41,580 bases of DNA from Lentisphaeria bacterium (GCA_017615635.1 JAFZZR010000137.1:1-41580); one strand, 5' to 3'. Positions 1-10,055 are shown, numbered from the stretch's first letter. The notes: generated from the letters alone by a model not told the origin. Made by a program: numbers and translations.

Positions 1-2
1 AG

Positions 3-512
3 ACCTGGTATCATCTGGATTTTCCCAACCGGGAAGTCGCAGGATCGTTCAACACCTATCTGCTGAACCGGTACTCCGGAAAGACGCAGACGGGTGTGGT
101 GAAGTTCACGGCGGAACTTGCAGCAGCGCTTGATGCCGGCGATGTGAAGCGGCTCCGCAAGGTCATGGAAGTCTTCTTTGCCGGAATCTCGTATGAAGTC
201 CATCACAAGAACGAGAGCAACTTCCAGAACATCTTCTTTGCGCTCTTTCGTCTGCTGGGGATCCAAATCAAAGCCGAGGCCCATACCAATGACGGACGGA
301 TCGACGCCGTGGCCGAAACGGAGAAATATGTGTTCATCTTCGAGTTCAAGCTGGATAACGACGACACGGCGCTCTCTCAGATCAAAGAGAAGAAATATTA
401 CAAGCAGTACGAGCTCTCGAAAAAGAAGATCTTCCTGAACGGCGTCCGCTTCGATACCCAGACCGGCCAAATCGCAGACTGGCAAACCGAAGAGATCGGC
501 GCGTACGATTGA
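3..512 (+). CDS. AAA-ATPase-like / PD-(D/E)XK nuclease-domain protein, 3' end only
   Basis: The frame is open to the left window edge, so this is the C-terminal part of a larger protein. The visible residues begin with TWYHLDFPNREVAGSFNTY, which resembles the end of the AAA-ATPase-like domain (PF09820 type). They run into a PD-(D/E)XK nuclease-like domain (PF08011 type). The nuclease motif is visible as GRIDAV, which supplies the Asp, followed by IFEFKL, which supplies the E-x-K, and then a Lys/Tyr-rich helix. Families of this kind are common as orphan, often multicopy genes in Bacteroidetes and PVC bacteria, and their role is not settled. The GTG at 96 is not a credible start because the homologous frame continues upstream. 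No ribosome binding site is visible. Confidence 0.8.
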   Translation, partial: TWYHLDFPNREVAGSFNTYLLNRYSGKTQTGVVKFTAELAAALDAGDVKRLRKVMEVFFAGISYEVHHKNESNFQNIFFALFRLLGIQIKAEAHTNDGRIDAVAETEKYVFIFEFKLDNDDTALSQIKEKKYYKQYELSKKKIFLNGVRFDTQTGQIADWQTEEIGAYD

Positions 513-558
513 GGCATCGACACATTTCCGAATCGGGCAGAAGTGCGGCAAACAGGTT

Positions 559-1248
559 ATGGAAAAGCAGGTTTTTCAGGATGTCGTGGAATGTTTCGCC
601 CGGAGCGAACATTTCCGTCTGGTGGCGCTGGGGGCCTCCAATACGGATCGCTATATGCCCGGAATGCACTGGCTGGACGTGCTGGAAGTGGGACTGCGCA
701 GCCGATTCGGACGGAAGTTTCAGATCATCAATTCCGGCGTAAGCGGGGACAACACCCGGGAGGCGCTGGCCCGATTCGACCGTGATGTGGCGTTTTTCCG
801 TCCTGCGCTGGTGATCGTTACGCTGGGCGGCAACGACTGCCGGACCGATGAGAAACATGTTCCGGAGGCGGAATTTCGTGACAACCTGGCGGTCATCGGG
901 AAAAAAATCGAGACGATTGGGGCGATCCCGGTGTTTCAGACGTACTACAAAATGGATCTGGAAGCCATGGAACCGGAACGGGCGGAAAATTTTGTCCGCA
1001 ATATGGAAATCGTCCGGGAAGTGACGAAGGAACGAGCCTGGCACCTGGTCGATCAGTATGCGCTCTTCGAGGAACTTCCGCCGAACGTGCACAGGTATGA
1101 ACTGATGATCGATCCCATGCATACCAACGAGGCGGGCAATCTGCTGATGGGAATCGAACTGCTGCGTCATTTCGACGTGGATCCGTACGGCATCCGTCAT
1201 CCGGAAAAACTTCTGGCGGCCGTCCGGCTGCGTGAAACGCTGGGCTGA
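559..1248 (+). CDS. SGNH/GDSL-family hydrolase
   Basis: This 229-residue protein has no signal peptide, so a cytoplasmic location is inferred. The SGNH blocks are visible in order: block I as GASNT near residue 31 (the GDS-like nucleophile Ser), block II as NSGVSGDNT (Gly), block III as GGNDC (Asn), and block V as DPMHTNEAGN (Asp and His of the catalytic dyad). The family contains esterases, lipases and carbohydrate deacetylases. The nearby GH20 and DUF4838 genes make carbohydrate de-esterification plausible, but the substrate cannot be read from sequence. The gene is convergent with the glycan operon on the other strand. The ribosome binding site in front of the ATG at 559 is weak. Confidence 0.85.
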   Translation: MEKQVFQDVVECFARSEHFRLVALGASNTDRYMPGMHWLDVLEVGLRSRFGRKFQIINSGVSGDNTREALARFDRDVAFFRPALVIVTLGGNDCRTDEKHVPEAEFRDNLAVIGKKIETIGAIPVFQTYYKMDLEAMEPERAENFVRNMEIVREVTKERAWHLVDQYALFEELPPNVHRYELMIDPMHTNEAGNLLMGIELLRHFDVDPYGIRHPEKLLAAVRLRETLG

Positions 1249-1281
1249 CCGGAGAAAATATTTTGGGTTGTACTTCTCTGT

Positions 1282-1350
1282 GACGATCCGGCATTTTCGT
1301 GCGCCGGGATATGGCGGAGCGTCAGTGTTTTTTCGTGCGGGAGGAGCCGG
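1282..1350. repeat. Dispersed repeat, copy 1
   Basis: This 69-bp stretch lies between the convergent 3' ends of the SGNH hydrolase and the GH20-like gene. It is about 90% identical by eye to 11384-11450, with a 2-bp indel and a few substitutions. It contains a short inverted repeat, CCGGC...GCCGG, around 1288-1306, so it can fold. No T-run follows the hairpin on either strand, so a simple rho-independent terminator is not supported. Both copies sit at the 3' ends of genes. Confidence 0.75.
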
Positions 1351-1361
1351 ATGTCCTTTTT

Positions 1362-2717
1362 TCAAGCAGGGGGAGCAAAATCCGCTGAAAACTTCTTCTG
1401 CGCCCGAAGCAGTTCCTTCTTCTGGATTTCATTCCAGAACAGGACGGAATCGAACCGTTCCGATTTGAATTCCTCCAGAAGACTGGTGGGGAAGTATTTG
1501 CCGAGGACGGAATCGATTTCCTGCTTCATCTTCTCCACCCGCTCGCCGATGATCCGCACGCCGTCCAGATAATTGTTCGTGGTCTTGGGCGGCGCGCCGC
1601 CTTCGCGGTAGAGCCGGAACATGGCATTGTTGGAGCTGAAACAGTCGTTGATATAAGCGGACAGGCAGTCCATTCCGTTCAGCACGCGCCAGATTTCCAT
1701 GATGTCTCCGTGCCTCGACGGCTCCTTGAGAAACTTCGCGGCAGCTTCCGGTTCGTAGTGGAAATTCGCCGCCAGGCCCGCAATGTCCTTGGAGGGAATG
1801 CCGAACCAGTCGCCCAGCTTCCGGTGGAATGCGGTGAGATTCGGCTTGCGCCCCGTTGTCAGACTCTCCCCCAGGTAAGCGATCATGTACATGGACTGCG
1901 GCAGCGTGGCGCACAGCGGCGTGGTGGACTGGATCCGGCCCCAGATGGTCCCGGTATGTCCCTGCAGACCGTATTTGGCACTGACCTTCGTCCAGTCGTC
2001 CGCGTTCTTCCGCATTTTCACCTGCGAGCCCATCCCGCAGTAATAACGGTCTTCCTGGATCCGGCTGGCACCCCAGACTTCCGCCCCGGCTTCGATGAGA
2101 TTCCGGACCAGGTGTTCGTCGACCTCGCGGTACTGCCACACCTGGACGATTGTCTTGTGCAGCAGTCCCTGAAGTTTGGAGAGATCGTGCTTCCGGAACA
2201 TATCGTCCCAGATAATGACCTTCTTTCCTTTTTTCCGGAGATACTCCGCGCAGCGTTCCACGTGACGGACGTACGTCTCGAAATCCCCGGGCCCGGTCAT
2301 TTCCACCTCGTCCGCGCCGATATGAAAATACTTGCAGTCCGGAAAGACTTCGAGGATCTCGTCGGCCATTTTCCGCCAGAGATCAAAAACTTCCGGACGG
2401 CTCATGTCCCACTGATACCATTTCCCGTCCTTCCGAAGCTCCCTCATCTGCGGATATTTGAGCAGATAGTCCAGATGCCCCGCGCACTGCAGAAGCGGAA
2501 TGACCCGGAGTCCGGGCGAATCCAGCGCGGCAAGCTGCTTCCGGGTGTAGGCGGCGGGATGGCGTGCGAAGGGACAGCACCGGTAGGGGAACTTATCCTC
2601 GAACTCCACCAGCAGATGATTGAAACCCCAGGAGGCGATATCCTTTGTCAGCGACTGCATGTATCCCGCTTTCGGGATCATGCCCTTCATGTCGAAATGA
2701 AGCGAACGGACTTTCAT
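1362..2717 (-). CDS. GH20-like glycoside hydrolase (beta-N-acetylhexosaminidase-type)
   Basis: This 451-residue protein resembles the catalytic TIM barrel of glycoside hydrolase family 20. The diagnostic Asp-Glu pair of substrate-assisted catalysis is visible as HIGADEVE (D136, E137). It is followed by IIWDDMF (Trp170-Asp172) on the next strand. There is no signal peptide and no N-terminal GH20b domain, so the enzyme is probably cytoplasmic and acts on imported oligosaccharides. It is the last gene of a minus-strand operon, 42 nt after the DUF4838 gene. Its first codons ([10 protein letters not shown]) are duplicated at 6301-6338, downstream of the DUF4091-like gene. The substrate is inferred from the family only. 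Confidence 0.8.
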   Translation of the reverse strand: MKVRSLHFDMKGMIPKAGYMQSLTKDIASWGFNHLLVEFEDKFPYRCCPFARHPAAYTRKQLAALDSPGLRVIPLLQCAGHLDYLLKYPQMRELRKDGKWYQWDMSRPEVFDLWRKMADEILEVFPDCKYFHIGADEVEMTGPGDFETYVRHVERCAEYLRKKGKKVIIWDDMFRKHDLSKLQGLLHKTIVQVWQYREVDEHLVRNLIEAGAEVWGASRIQEDRYYCGMGSQVKMRKNADDWTKVSAKYGLQGHTGTIWGRIQSTTPLCATLPQSMYMIAYLGESLTTGRKPNLTAFHRKLGDWFGIPSKDIAGLAANFHYEPEAAAKFLKEPSRHGDIMEIWRVLNGMDCLSAYINDCFSSNNAMFRLYREGGAPPKTTNNYLDGVRIIGERVEKMKQEIDSVLGKYFPTSLLEEFKSERFDSVLFWNEIQKKELLRAQKKFSADFAPPA

Positions 2718-2741
2718 TTTCCTTTTTCTTTCTGCGCCTGC
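2685..2741. repeat. Direct repeat A flanking the pseudopilin/DUF4838 cassette
   Basis: These 57 bp match 6301-6351 in direct orientation with one substitution and one 6-bp indel. The repeat spans the first codons of the GH20-like gene and the sequence just upstream. That upstream part in turn matches the last codons of the DUF4091-like gene at 6330-6351. Confidence 0.9.
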
Positions 2742-2759
2742 TGCAAAACAAGGGACCTT

Positions 2760-5408
2760 TTATTTCTTCTCAAGCGGAATGATTTCCAGATCATCGACCC
2801 AGACGGTTCCCGCCTGATGATATAGGTTGATGCGGAACTGGGCGGTCGTCGGCGGATCCGGACTCCGGAGGCAGGCTTTCTTGAAATCTTCGATATTGAC
2901 GACGGTTTCGAAGGGATGCCAGTCGTAGGTTCCGGGGAAGAATTCCATTACCGGCATGACATAACTGTTCCGATCTTCGCCGGTAATGGTCCAGAGTCCC
3001 ATGATCGGTTGCGAGCTCCGGGACCCCAGCACGATATCTTTGTACTTGACCCAGCCGCGGATCAGCAGATCGTGCTTCAGGTCCTCGATTTTTCCCAGAC
3101 CCACCTGTGCGAAGACATAACTTTTTTCCACATTTTCGATCCGGAGGCTGGCCTCGCCGGAATGTTTCACTTCCGTGTCTATACAGCACTTCGGATCGGG
3201 CTTTCCCCACTGCTCGATCCATCCTTCGCTGTATTTTTCGAAGCCGCCGTTTTTCAGCAGGTTTTTCGAAACGTCAAGGGGTTCATAGCGCCGCAGCGGA
3301 TCCGGATCCTTCACCAGCAGCATGCGGTCGAACAGCACCCGGTTCGGCTGCTGGGAACCTTCGACATAGAGCGGACCGGTGAATTTCATGGAAACCCAGA
3401 TGTCGCGGACCTCGCCCAGAAGGCCGATGATGGGCAGATACTGGCGGAATTTCCATGTGCCGTCATAGCGGACATAGAGCGGCGGCATGATCAACGTTTT
3501 GCCCAGTTTGTAAAGATGGAATTTCTCATCCTGCGGGAAATCTTCCCGGACAAAGCGGATGCCGTTGCCGGTTCTCAGCCTGATGTCGTAAAATCCGATA
3601 TCATAACCCGGGAACTCGTGCTTGTATTCCGGATTGAAACGGGCCATGCCACAGACCGCATCCGGATCCTTGACCGATTCGCCGGTCAACTGGGTCCAGT
3701 GCATGTCGATGACTTCGCAGCCGTCGAACTGTTCCGGAATTTGAACCGGATAATGGGAATACAGATCCGCTTCCATTTCCGCGGCGGCCAGGCGTTTTTC
3801 CTTTTCCTTTCTCAGCGGGGTCCAGTGGTTCAGCTGTTCCGTCAGGTTTTTCCGGAACCGGCCCACGATTTTCTTCAGATCGGGCTGGTATCCCTGTTTC
3901 ATGAGATCGGAAAGATTCTGGAACATGGTGCGGTCCACGATCACGCGCTCCCAGCCGATATGGACCAGTGACCGGGGATCGTTTTCGGCCAGGGCTTCGG
4001 CCTCATCCAGCCAGGTATTGACTTTTTCGAAGAATTCCCGGTCCAGATGGGTATGATTTTTGTCCTGGCGTTTTTCCAGATAATCCAGATATTTCAGCAT
4101 CGGCTCCGCGCCTTTGCCGTAATAGGCGGCAAAGAATTTTTTATTGAGTTCGAAAATATCCTGACTTGGATCTTCGAGCATCTTCAGCATCAGCCAGTGC
4201 TGCTGCATGGCAAAACTGCGGGAGAGAGGAGCCTCGTTTTCCGCAAAATAATGGATCACTCCCTCCCGGCTGCAGAAGCGCAATTCCTCGGAAATCTCTT
4301 TCCGTGGACGGATACATGGGAAAAGGCTGCCCTGGTAAGTCCGCCAGTAGGACCAGATGGCTTTGTTTCCGGCGTGTTTGCCCCAGACTTCGAGGTCGCT
4401 GCCGTTCGGAGTGCCCGGCACCAGCGGCTTGAAAATATGGGAGCCGCAGAACTGGACCACCACATTCTCCGCGGCCTTGATCGTTTTCGGCGGCTTCATC
4501 GTGTAGGAATACGCGAACGTGCGGAGCGTGATTTCCGGGTATTTATCCCGGATGCCGTCGGCCAGATAATTGACGAATGCAATATTCGGTCCGGCGTAGG
4601 ACCCTTCCTCCTCGGCCAGTTTGCGGCAGTTTTCGCACCAGCATTCGCCGCCGCTTCCGCCGTCCGGCTGGCTGATGTCATAGATTTGCGGAAAGTTGCA
4701 GGCAGGCTGACCTTCCCGGGCTTTGCGGTCGGCTTCGATGTATTCGATCAGCTGGTTCAGCACGATTTCGCGCACTTTCGGATTCGTCATGCAGAGCGTA
4801 TGACACTTCGCGCCTGACGGCGTTACACCGAAAAGAGAGGGATCCTTGACCGCCTTGACATAGATGTCGTATGTGTGGCAGTCGCGGGGGCGGCCCACCA
4901 GCAGATTGATATAGTTTGCACGGTTGTTTTCCTTGTTCCGCAGCCGCCAGAGACCGTCCATGTAGTCGGTTCCGACATACATCTCCCGACGCAGGAAAGC
5001 GGGACGGCCTCTTTCATTGATTTCGGGCAGTTTCCATTCGGGCTGCGGCGGCAGGATTTCGGTGTCGGGGGCAGGCCAGAAGCAGTCGGCGTATTTTTCC
5101 AGGAAGGTATAGACGCCATAGACGATCCCCGGACTGGAACTGCCGGAAATGGTCAATATGCCGTTACTGTTTTGGAACTTCCATTCCTGTCTTTTCAGGT
5201 CGGGATCGGTGTTCAGAACGATGTCCCCGCACACGGCCTGGCCGTCGGACTGCACACCGTATTTTTCTCCGGTGACCGCGCTCAGACAGCGGGCCAGATC
5301 CTTCGCCGCAAACCGGACGGCATCGTCCGCCTCTTTTTCGTAACGGATATCCGCCGCACACGCCAGAAATGCCGTGCCAAGCAATCCCAAAAATATAGCC
5401 TTTTTCAT
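2760..5408 (-). CDS. Exported DUF4838-domain protein with C-terminal carbohydrate-binding-like domain
   Basis: This 882-residue protein starts with a clear signal peptide (MKKAIFLGLLGTAFLACAA). Residues of about 20-130 resemble the alpha-glucuronidase N-terminal-like domain found in front of many hydrolases (AAKDLARCLSAVTGEKYGV). The central part is DUF4838-like and carries a Cys cluster, GECWCENCRKL, shared in form with CYCERC of the protein at 15320. The C-terminal region (NLLKNGGFEKYSEGWIEQWG onward) looks like a CBM4/9-type galactose-binding-fold domain. DUF4838 proteins are widespread in PVC and Bacteroidetes polysaccharide loci and have no firmly established activity. Here the gene lies between a pseudopilin and a GH20-like hydrolase, which suggests glycan degradation outside the cytoplasm. 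Confidence 0.8.
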   Translation of the reverse strand: MKKAIFLGLLGTAFLACAADIRYEKEADDAVRFAAKDLARCLSAVTGEKYGVQSDGQAVCGDIVLNTDPDLKRQEWKFQNSNGILTISGSSSPGIVYGVYTFLEKYADCFWPAPDTEILPPQPEWKLPEINERGRPAFLRREMYVGTDYMDGLWRLRNKENNRANYINLLVGRPRDCHTYDIYVKAVKDPSLFGVTPSGAKCHTLCMTNPKVREIVLNQLIEYIEADRKAREGQPACNFPQIYDISQPDGGSGGECWCENCRKLAEEEGSYAGPNIAFVNYLADGIRDKYPEITLRTFAYSYTMKPPKTIKAAENVVVQFCGSHIFKPLVPGTPNGSDLEVWGKHAGNKAIWSYWRTYQGSLFPCIRPRKEISEELRFCSREGVIHYFAENEAPLSRSFAMQQHWLMLKMLEDPSQDIFELNKKFFAAYYGKGAEPMLKYLDYLEKRQDKNHTHLDREFFEKVNTWLDEAEALAENDPRSLVHIGWERVIVDRTMFQNLSDLMKQGYQPDLKKIVGRFRKNLTEQLNHWTPLRKEKEKRLAAAEMEADLYSHYPVQIPEQFDGCEVIDMHWTQLTGESVKDPDAVCGMARFNPEYKHEFPGYDIGFYDIRLRTGNGIRFVREDFPQDEKFHLYKLGKTLIMPPLYVRYDGTWKFRQYLPIIGLLGEVRDIWVSMKFTGPLYVEGSQQPNRVLFDRMLLVKDPDPLRRYEPLDVSKNLLKNGGFEKYSEGWIEQWGKPDPKCCIDTEVKHSGEASLRIENVEKSYVFAQVGLGKIEDLKHDLLIRGWVKYKDIVLGSRSSQPIMGLWTITGEDRNSYVMPVMEFFPGTYDWHPFETVVNIEDFKKACLRSPDPPTTAQFRINLYHQAGTVWVDDLEIIPLEKK

Positions 5409-5473
5409 CGTTTCTCCTTGAAAATCCCGTGATCCGGACCGTTTTTATTGTATCGAGGTCCGAATTCAGAAGG

Positions 5474-6232
5474 TCATATATCTTCGAGCGCATCGGATGA
5501 TGGATTCCAGAAACCGGCATTGGGCCCGCTGACGCCGCTGCCTGTAGCAGGCATTCCAACCTGCTGCCGGGTATAGGAACCCGCATGTCCATCCAGCAAC
5601 AGGGCGTTGATGCTGTTTTTGGAGCCATGACGCCAGGCGTCCTCACTCACCCTGACAAAATACGTATCCAGGCTCCATACCGTATAGTCAAACATGATGG
5701 TCCGTTTGCTGGGATGGGTGACCTTTCTCGCATTCCTGCCGTTGAGATAAAAGTTCGTTGCATAAGAGATAGACTTGCCTCCCTTTTCGGCCGGACAGAT
5801 AATCATCGGATGATGTGTCGGAGTGGTTAAAAGGGTTGTCAGATTTTCCAGACCGAGTCCGCCGCGGTAAAGAAAGGGAGCAGATTTACTTGCGTCTCTG
5901 TTGGCTGCAGAGAAAGAGAAGGTCGGAGCAAACTGGTCATTGTTGTCCTCAAGGTACATGTGAATGGCCAAACCCCATTGCTTGAGTTTTCCGGTGCATT
6001 CAATATCCTTTGCCCTGCCTTTGCTTGTCTGCAGCGCCGGCAGGAGCATGCCCGCGAGGACGGCGATGATAGCGATGACCACCAGCAATTCAATTAACGT
6101 GAATTGCTTCAGAGATGAGAGATGATCCTCCTTCGCGCTGCGCGCTATGGAGGACGTGGTGATGACCCGGCTTCGCGTTGCTACGCCGTGGCAAGGAGAT
6201 GAAAGATTAAAATTGCCTCGCGAGTTCGTCAT
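5474..6232 (-). CDS. Pseudopilin (prepilin-type N-terminal methylation, H-X9-DG type) with an unusually long leader
   Basis: The start at 6232 is chosen because AGAAAGGA lies 9 nt upstream, while the in-frame ATGs at 6265 and 6289 lack a visible ribosome binding site. The 252-residue product has a leader of nearly 50 residues before [18 protein letters not shown]; other leaders here are 9-24 residues. The segment [19 protein letters not shown] in the leader is encoded by DNA with two inverted repeats and looks like an inserted element. The C-terminal motif is [17 protein letters not shown]. The residue before the methylated Phe is Gln, not the usual Gly. The gene is in the glycan operon, 65 nt before the DUF4838 gene. 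Its likely role is a minor pseudopilin of a type II-like secretion apparatus; this is inferred. Confidence 0.85.
   Translation of the reverse strand: MTNSRGNFNLSSPCHGVATRSRVITTSSIARSAKEDHLSSLKQFTLIELLVVIAIIAVLAGMLLPALQTSKGRAKDIECTGKLKQWGLAIHMYLEDNNDQFAPTFSFSAANRDASKSAPFLYRGGLGLENLTTLLTTPTHHPMIICPAEKGGKSISYATNFYLNGRNARKVTHPSKRTIMFDYTVWSLDTYFVRVSEDAWRHGSKNSINALLLDGHAGSYTRQQVGMPATGSGVSGPNAGFWNPSSDALEDI
6122..6196. repeat. Palindromic element inside a pseudopilin leader
   Basis: There are two adjacent imperfect inverted repeats. The first has arms TCCTCC and GGAGGA around a GCGC-rich loop (about 6125-6154). The second has arms CCGGC and GCCG(T)GG around TTCGCGTTGCTA (about 6167-6192). Both lie inside the coding sequence, in frame, in the segment encoding the cleavable leader. 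The arrangement resembles a REP- or RPE-like palindromic element that has been tolerated in a coding region. Confidence 0.6.
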
Positions 6233-6300
6233 GCCTTTTTGTCCTTTCTGAAGTTTTGTTTTCATGGTAAGTTTCGTGAATCCAAGCATCCGGATCAGTT

Positions 6301-6351
6301 CTTCATATCGAAATGAAGCGAACGGACTTTCATTTTTCTTTCTGCGCCTGC
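6301..6351. repeat. Direct repeat B flanking the pseudopilin/DUF4838 cassette
   Basis: These 51 bp match 2685-2741. On the minus strand they contain the last codons of the DUF4091-like gene and then an ATG overlapping its stop, followed by a frame that starts [11 protein letters not shown] and stops at once. That frame is a fossil of the 5' end of a GH20-like gene. Confidence 0.9.
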
Positions 6352-9260
6352 AGTTTCAGGATCAAGGCCGCGGCTTCCTCGCGGACACGGTCCGGCATTG
6401 TCTGATCGTGAATGGAATCAACGGCCACGCGCTTTGCCGCCGTCTCCAGAAACGCCTGCGCTTCCGGAGAATCCTTGCCGATTTCGCGCAGTTTTGCCAG
6501 ATATTTCACGTCCATGACGCCCTGACGGAAGGCCATGCTTCGAATGGTCGGGATCACATTTCCCCCGTATCCTGCGACAAGCAGCAGATTTCCGCCGGTA
6601 GCAGAAGCGAAATCGACGCCGCCGTTGTACCCGACGCCCTGCACGAGCTGATACAGTTCCGTCAAATCAAGCTTGTGGCATTCGCTGAACCATGCGGAAA
6701 GCCGGTAATTTCCATGCAGCTGGCTGGAAGGATTGACCTCACAGGTATAATGACCGACCTTCTTCCCCTTCGCCTGAATTTCCTTATAGAATTTCAGATG
6801 CTCGGGATCAGTGAAATAATAATTTCGATGCAGAACCCAGGTATCCACGGCGTCTTCCATCTGCCGCATGACGGATGCCCGCATCCGGTACTCGTAATTC
6901 CCGCCGGTTTTTCCCTGACGGGAATCGAGGGTCAGCATGATCCGCAGTTCCGGCCACGCTTCGTGAGCGGCGGAAACCACGCGGATCACCTTCTGGAAGT
7001 CGGCGGGTTCATCGAACAGCTCCGCGACGAATTGGTCCGGTTGGATCTGATTGATGTCCATGAATTTTTTCAGGGCCCTGATCCATTCCGGCCATAATTT
7101 CAGGGCCTTGTCCGAATCGTCCTTGAGCCTGTAGAGTTTCAGAAATGTGTTGTAGACGCTGTAGCAGATCAGGAATCGGAACGGGATTTCGTACTTATCG
7201 GCAAGCTTGTGAAGCGCCTTGATCCGTTCCAGAGCGGACGGTGCTTCGGGGAGGAAAGTGCCGTCTTCCTGCAGCGGGAACCTCAGAAACCAGGGGGAAA
7301 CGGAATAACCCGCGGCGCCCAGTTCGAGTCCGGCGGCAAACAGATTTTCATTTTCCTCGACGCCGCCTGCGAAAAACTGCGAGGGAACGCTGCTTTTTGA
7401 ATCGAGCTCGATATTCTGAATTTCCACCGACACGGGGATCTCCAGCCGGGTACCCTGATAATTCCGACTATGGTGTCCGCCGCCCTTCTCCGGGAAACTG
7501 CCTTTCTTATTCAAAGGAGTCACCCGGAGAACGCCGGAATAGATGCCGGGCTTTACCCCGTCGGTATGGAAGTCGAACCAGACCACGCCGCATTCCCCGG
7601 CGGGGACCAGCAGAGTGGACGCTTCATTGATCCGGGGCAGCGGATCGAAAAGTTCGCCGGTACATCCGGCCCCGTCCCGGGTGCGCACCGCAACCCGGGT
7701 GACAATCTTTTCGGCGGGATAATTTTTCAGCCCGTACGAACCATTGAAAACATTTTGGTCTCCGGCTTCCAGCGTAACCCGGAATTCTGTGGCTTTGCTG
7801 TCCAGATTGGCCACAGCAATGGGCAGGGCCCGGATTTCATTGACCGCCACTTTCAGTCGGATCTCCTTTACCGGATCGATCAATCCCGCGGACATCGGAA
7901 TGGAGTAATCCGAAGTAACGGAAAGAACGCCGACCGCCGTTTTGCTTTCCCGGAACGCCGCAAATTTTTTCTCCCGCTCCTCCGCCGCGGCTTCGGCAAC
8001 CTTTTTTTCATAAGCCGCACGAGAAATTCCCTCGCCGTACCCGCCGACCACCAGAACTCCATACTGGGAGACGGTGCGAAGTGTTTTCACTTTGTTCCAG
8101 CTGAGATATTCTCCCGCTTTTGTCCGCTTCAAAGCGACGTTGAATCCCAATCGACTGCCGTTCGAAGGCAATCCTTCCGGATAGACGATTTTCACGGGAA
8201 TGGTCAGAAAAGCCTGCCAGCGGTTCCCGTCGACCCTGACCTTCGCCGTCACTCCCGGCACCGCTCTTTTGCGGCTGCTGTCCGTATAAATCCGGCCGCA
8301 TGCCCCCACGGCGATCTGAATGAAATCCTCCGCGCCGGACGGATCCCGGAAAAAGAGTTCGACCACGTCATTGCGCCACAAGTCGACCGCAGGATCCGAC
8401 GTTACACCTTCCGGATCCTCGCATTTGCAGAGCAGATACAGGTTTTCTCCGTCGCTCTTCGCCTGAAAAGAGACCTCCGCCGGCTTCTTTTTCCCGGCCT
8501 CGCCGGAAAATACAAGAAAATCCCGGACCGGCGGCACGTTTTCCCAGGATGACTCCGCCGCCGAAACTTTTTGACCCGACTGGACAAGGACCAGTTCCGC
8601 AGATTTGACCGTTTCGACCGGAAGACGTTCCGCGGCATCAACCGGAAGGATCGACTGCACCTCTTCGATCTTCACGTTATCAAAAAGCAGATAGTCTCCT
8701 TCCTTCAGAATGTACGGAGCCTTTTCTTCATATCGGCTGCTCCACCAGATCGAGACATTCAGAGCGGCGCGGACGGCCTCGGGGCCGGTTTTGAATACGC
8801 CGCGGATCGTTGACCATTCCGCTCCAATGGGAAAATCCATCCTGGATTTTTTGCATTCGGCAAAGCTCCAAAGGGACGTGTTATCTTTTCTCCATTCCAC
8901 ACCCTTGACGAATACCCGCCCGGCTGTCCCTCGCACCTGCAGGGAATACCGGTACGCGGTATCGGGCTTGCATGGAAATCCTGCGTCTTTTCCGTCCGAT
9001 CCGATCAGGACCGAAGCGGAAGCCGTCTTCTCGTTCTGTTCGGAAATCGTGTACGACAAAATCTTGAGCATTCCGCATTTGTTCCAGCTGAGGTCCTCCG
9101 TAAACAGTTCGAACCGGGAACGATCAGGCGCGGAAATCGGACTGTACTCCGCACCCGCGGTATTCGGATAAAGATTGAAATCGCCGTTTTTGATCAGGTT
9201 TTCGCCCGCACAAAGAACGAAAAAGAGACAATGGAAAAAAAGAATATAAACGATCTTCAT
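6330..9260 (-). CDS. Large exported protein with CBM9-like and DUF4091/glycosidase-like domains
   Basis: This 976-residue protein has an N-terminal signal peptide ([19 protein letters not shown]). Residues of about 20-200 form a carbohydrate-binding-like beta-sandwich ([10 protein letters not shown] at the start). Residues of about 240-420 look like a CBM9/DOMON-type domain ([34 protein letters not shown]). The C-terminal half contains LFDEPAD and ends with [20 protein letters not shown], the form seen at the end of DUF4091 TIM-barrel-like proteins. The Glu in LFDEPAD is a possible catalytic acid, which is an inference. It follows the first pseudopilin by 15 nt in the operon. The role is probably binding and cleavage of a complex glycan; the substrate is unknown. 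Confidence 0.75.
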   Translation of the reverse strand: MKIVYILFFHCLFFVLCAGENLIKNGDFNLYPNTAGAEYSPISAPDRSRFELFTEDLSWNKCGMLKILSYTISEQNEKTASASVLIGSDGKDAGFPCKPDTAYRYSLQVRGTAGRVFVKGVEWRKDNTSLWSFAECKKSRMDFPIGAEWSTIRGVFKTGPEAVRAALNVSIWWSSRYEEKAPYILKEGDYLLFDNVKIEEVQSILPVDAAERLPVETVKSAELVLVQSGQKVSAAESSWENVPPVRDFLVFSGEAGKKKPAEVSFQAKSDGENLYLLCKCEDPEGVTSDPAVDLWRNDVVELFFRDPSGAEDFIQIAVGACGRIYTDSSRKRAVPGVTAKVRVDGNRWQAFLTIPVKIVYPEGLPSNGSRLGFNVALKRTKAGEYLSWNKVKTLRTVSQYGVLVVGGYGEGISRAAYEKKVAEAAAEEREKKFAAFRESKTAVGVLSVTSDYSIPMSAGLIDPVKEIRLKVAVNEIRALPIAVANLDSKATEFRVTLEAGDQNVFNGSYGLKNYPAEKIVTRVAVRTRDGAGCTGELFDPLPRINEASTLLVPAGECGVVWFDFHTDGVKPGIYSGVLRVTPLNKKGSFPEKGGGHHSRNYQGTRLEIPVSVEIQNIELDSKSSVPSQFFAGGVEENENLFAAGLELGAAGYSVSPWFLRFPLQEDGTFLPEAPSALERIKALHKLADKYEIPFRFLICYSVYNTFLKLYRLKDDSDKALKLWPEWIRALKKFMDINQIQPDQFVAELFDEPADFQKVIRVVSAAHEAWPELRIMLTLDSRQGKTGGNYEYRMRASVMRQMEDAVDTWVLHRNYYFTDPEHLKFYKEIQAKGKKVGHYTCEVNPSSQLHGNYRLSAWFSECHKLDLTELYQLVQGVGYNGGVDFASATGGNLLLVAGYGGNVIPTIRSMAFRQGVMDVKYLAKLREIGKDSPEAQAFLETAAKRVAVDSIHDQTMPDRVREEAAALILKLQAQKEK

Positions 9261-9275
9261 GATGCCGCTCTCCGG

Positions 9276-10055
9276 TTATTGGACCGATTCCCCGTAGAAC
9301 CCCCATCTGCTCTCTGTAACACCGGCCCTGTTAAGCCAGTAAATAGTAACTCCGGAGCCGCGCGTCGCCGGACGGGGCCAGTCATTGAGTGCCGCCGATA
9401 CGTAATCCAGAGGTGCCAGCGAGGCCGCATGTCCGTCAGTGAAATTCAAATTGATTTTTCCGCCGGGATGGATGGCGGCAAACCGGTTTTGCGCGGTGGC
9501 CTCTTCATTCAGATCGACAGAGTTCCTCTGATGCTGCATGACGGGATCACGGGAGTCTCCGTTCAGAAAGAACAGGGATGTTTTCGGAATTCCTTTCATA
9601 CTGATCGTCAAAACCTTATATGTTCCATCGGTATATCCGTGAGCCAGGGAACTGTCACTTCTCATGCGGCGGATCCGGTTCCCGTTGTAATCGCCCTTGA
9701 ATGCATACGCAAACGTATCTTCCCAGTTTTCTGTTTTCGTTACATCATCGGTGGTGGGACAGCGCTGGATCGCACGGTTGTCCAAATACTTTTCCCTGAT
9801 AAAATACCGGATCGGTGTATAGACGCCGACGTTCTCTACCTGGATATTGCTCAGCAGGAAATCGTTATTGTCGCCCGCATAGGCGAGATTGGCAACCATC
9901 AGCTGCCTGAGATTGGAAAGACAGCTGATCGAGAGCCCGCTTTCCTTCGCTTTTCCCAATGCGGGCAAGAGCATTCCGGCGAGGATGGCGATTATCGCGA
10001 TGACGACAAGCAGTTCGATGAGAGTAAAACAGTTGCGTGAATTGTGGTGTTTCAT
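9276..10055 (-). CDS. Pseudopilin (prepilin-type, H-X9-DG type)
   Basis: The 259-residue protein begins MKHHNSRNC followed by [18 protein letters not shown], a class III prepilin signature with Glu at +5 and a hydrophobic helix. The C-terminal region has [15 protein letters not shown], the H-x(9-10)-DG motif common in PVC pseudopilins. The residue before the mature Phe is Cys, not Gly. The start codon overlaps the stop codon of the GntR-type regulator (ATGA), so the two are translationally coupled. The DUF4091-like hydrolase follows after 15 nt. The likely role is a minor pseudopilin assembled in the cell envelope, possibly dedicated to export or handling of the operon's hydrolases; this is inferred from context. 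Confidence 0.88.
   Translation of the reverse strand: MKHHNSRNCFTLIELLVVIAIIAILAGMLLPALGKAKESGLSISCLSNLRQLMVANLAYAGDNNDFLLSNIQVENVGVYTPIRYFIREKYLDNRAIQRCPTTDDVTKTENWEDTFAYAFKGDYNGNRIRRMRSDSSLAHGYTDGTYKVLTISMKGIPKTSLFFLNGDSRDPVMQHQRNSVDLNEEATAQNRFAAIHPGGKINLNFTDGHAASLAPLDYVSAALNDWPRPATRGSGVTIYWLNRAGVTESRWGFYGESVQ

Noticed and set aside
382..1365. A 327-codon minus-strand frame over the SGNH hydrolase
   Set aside because: It is antisense to a gene with all SGNH blocks; part of it is simply the translated dispersed repeat.
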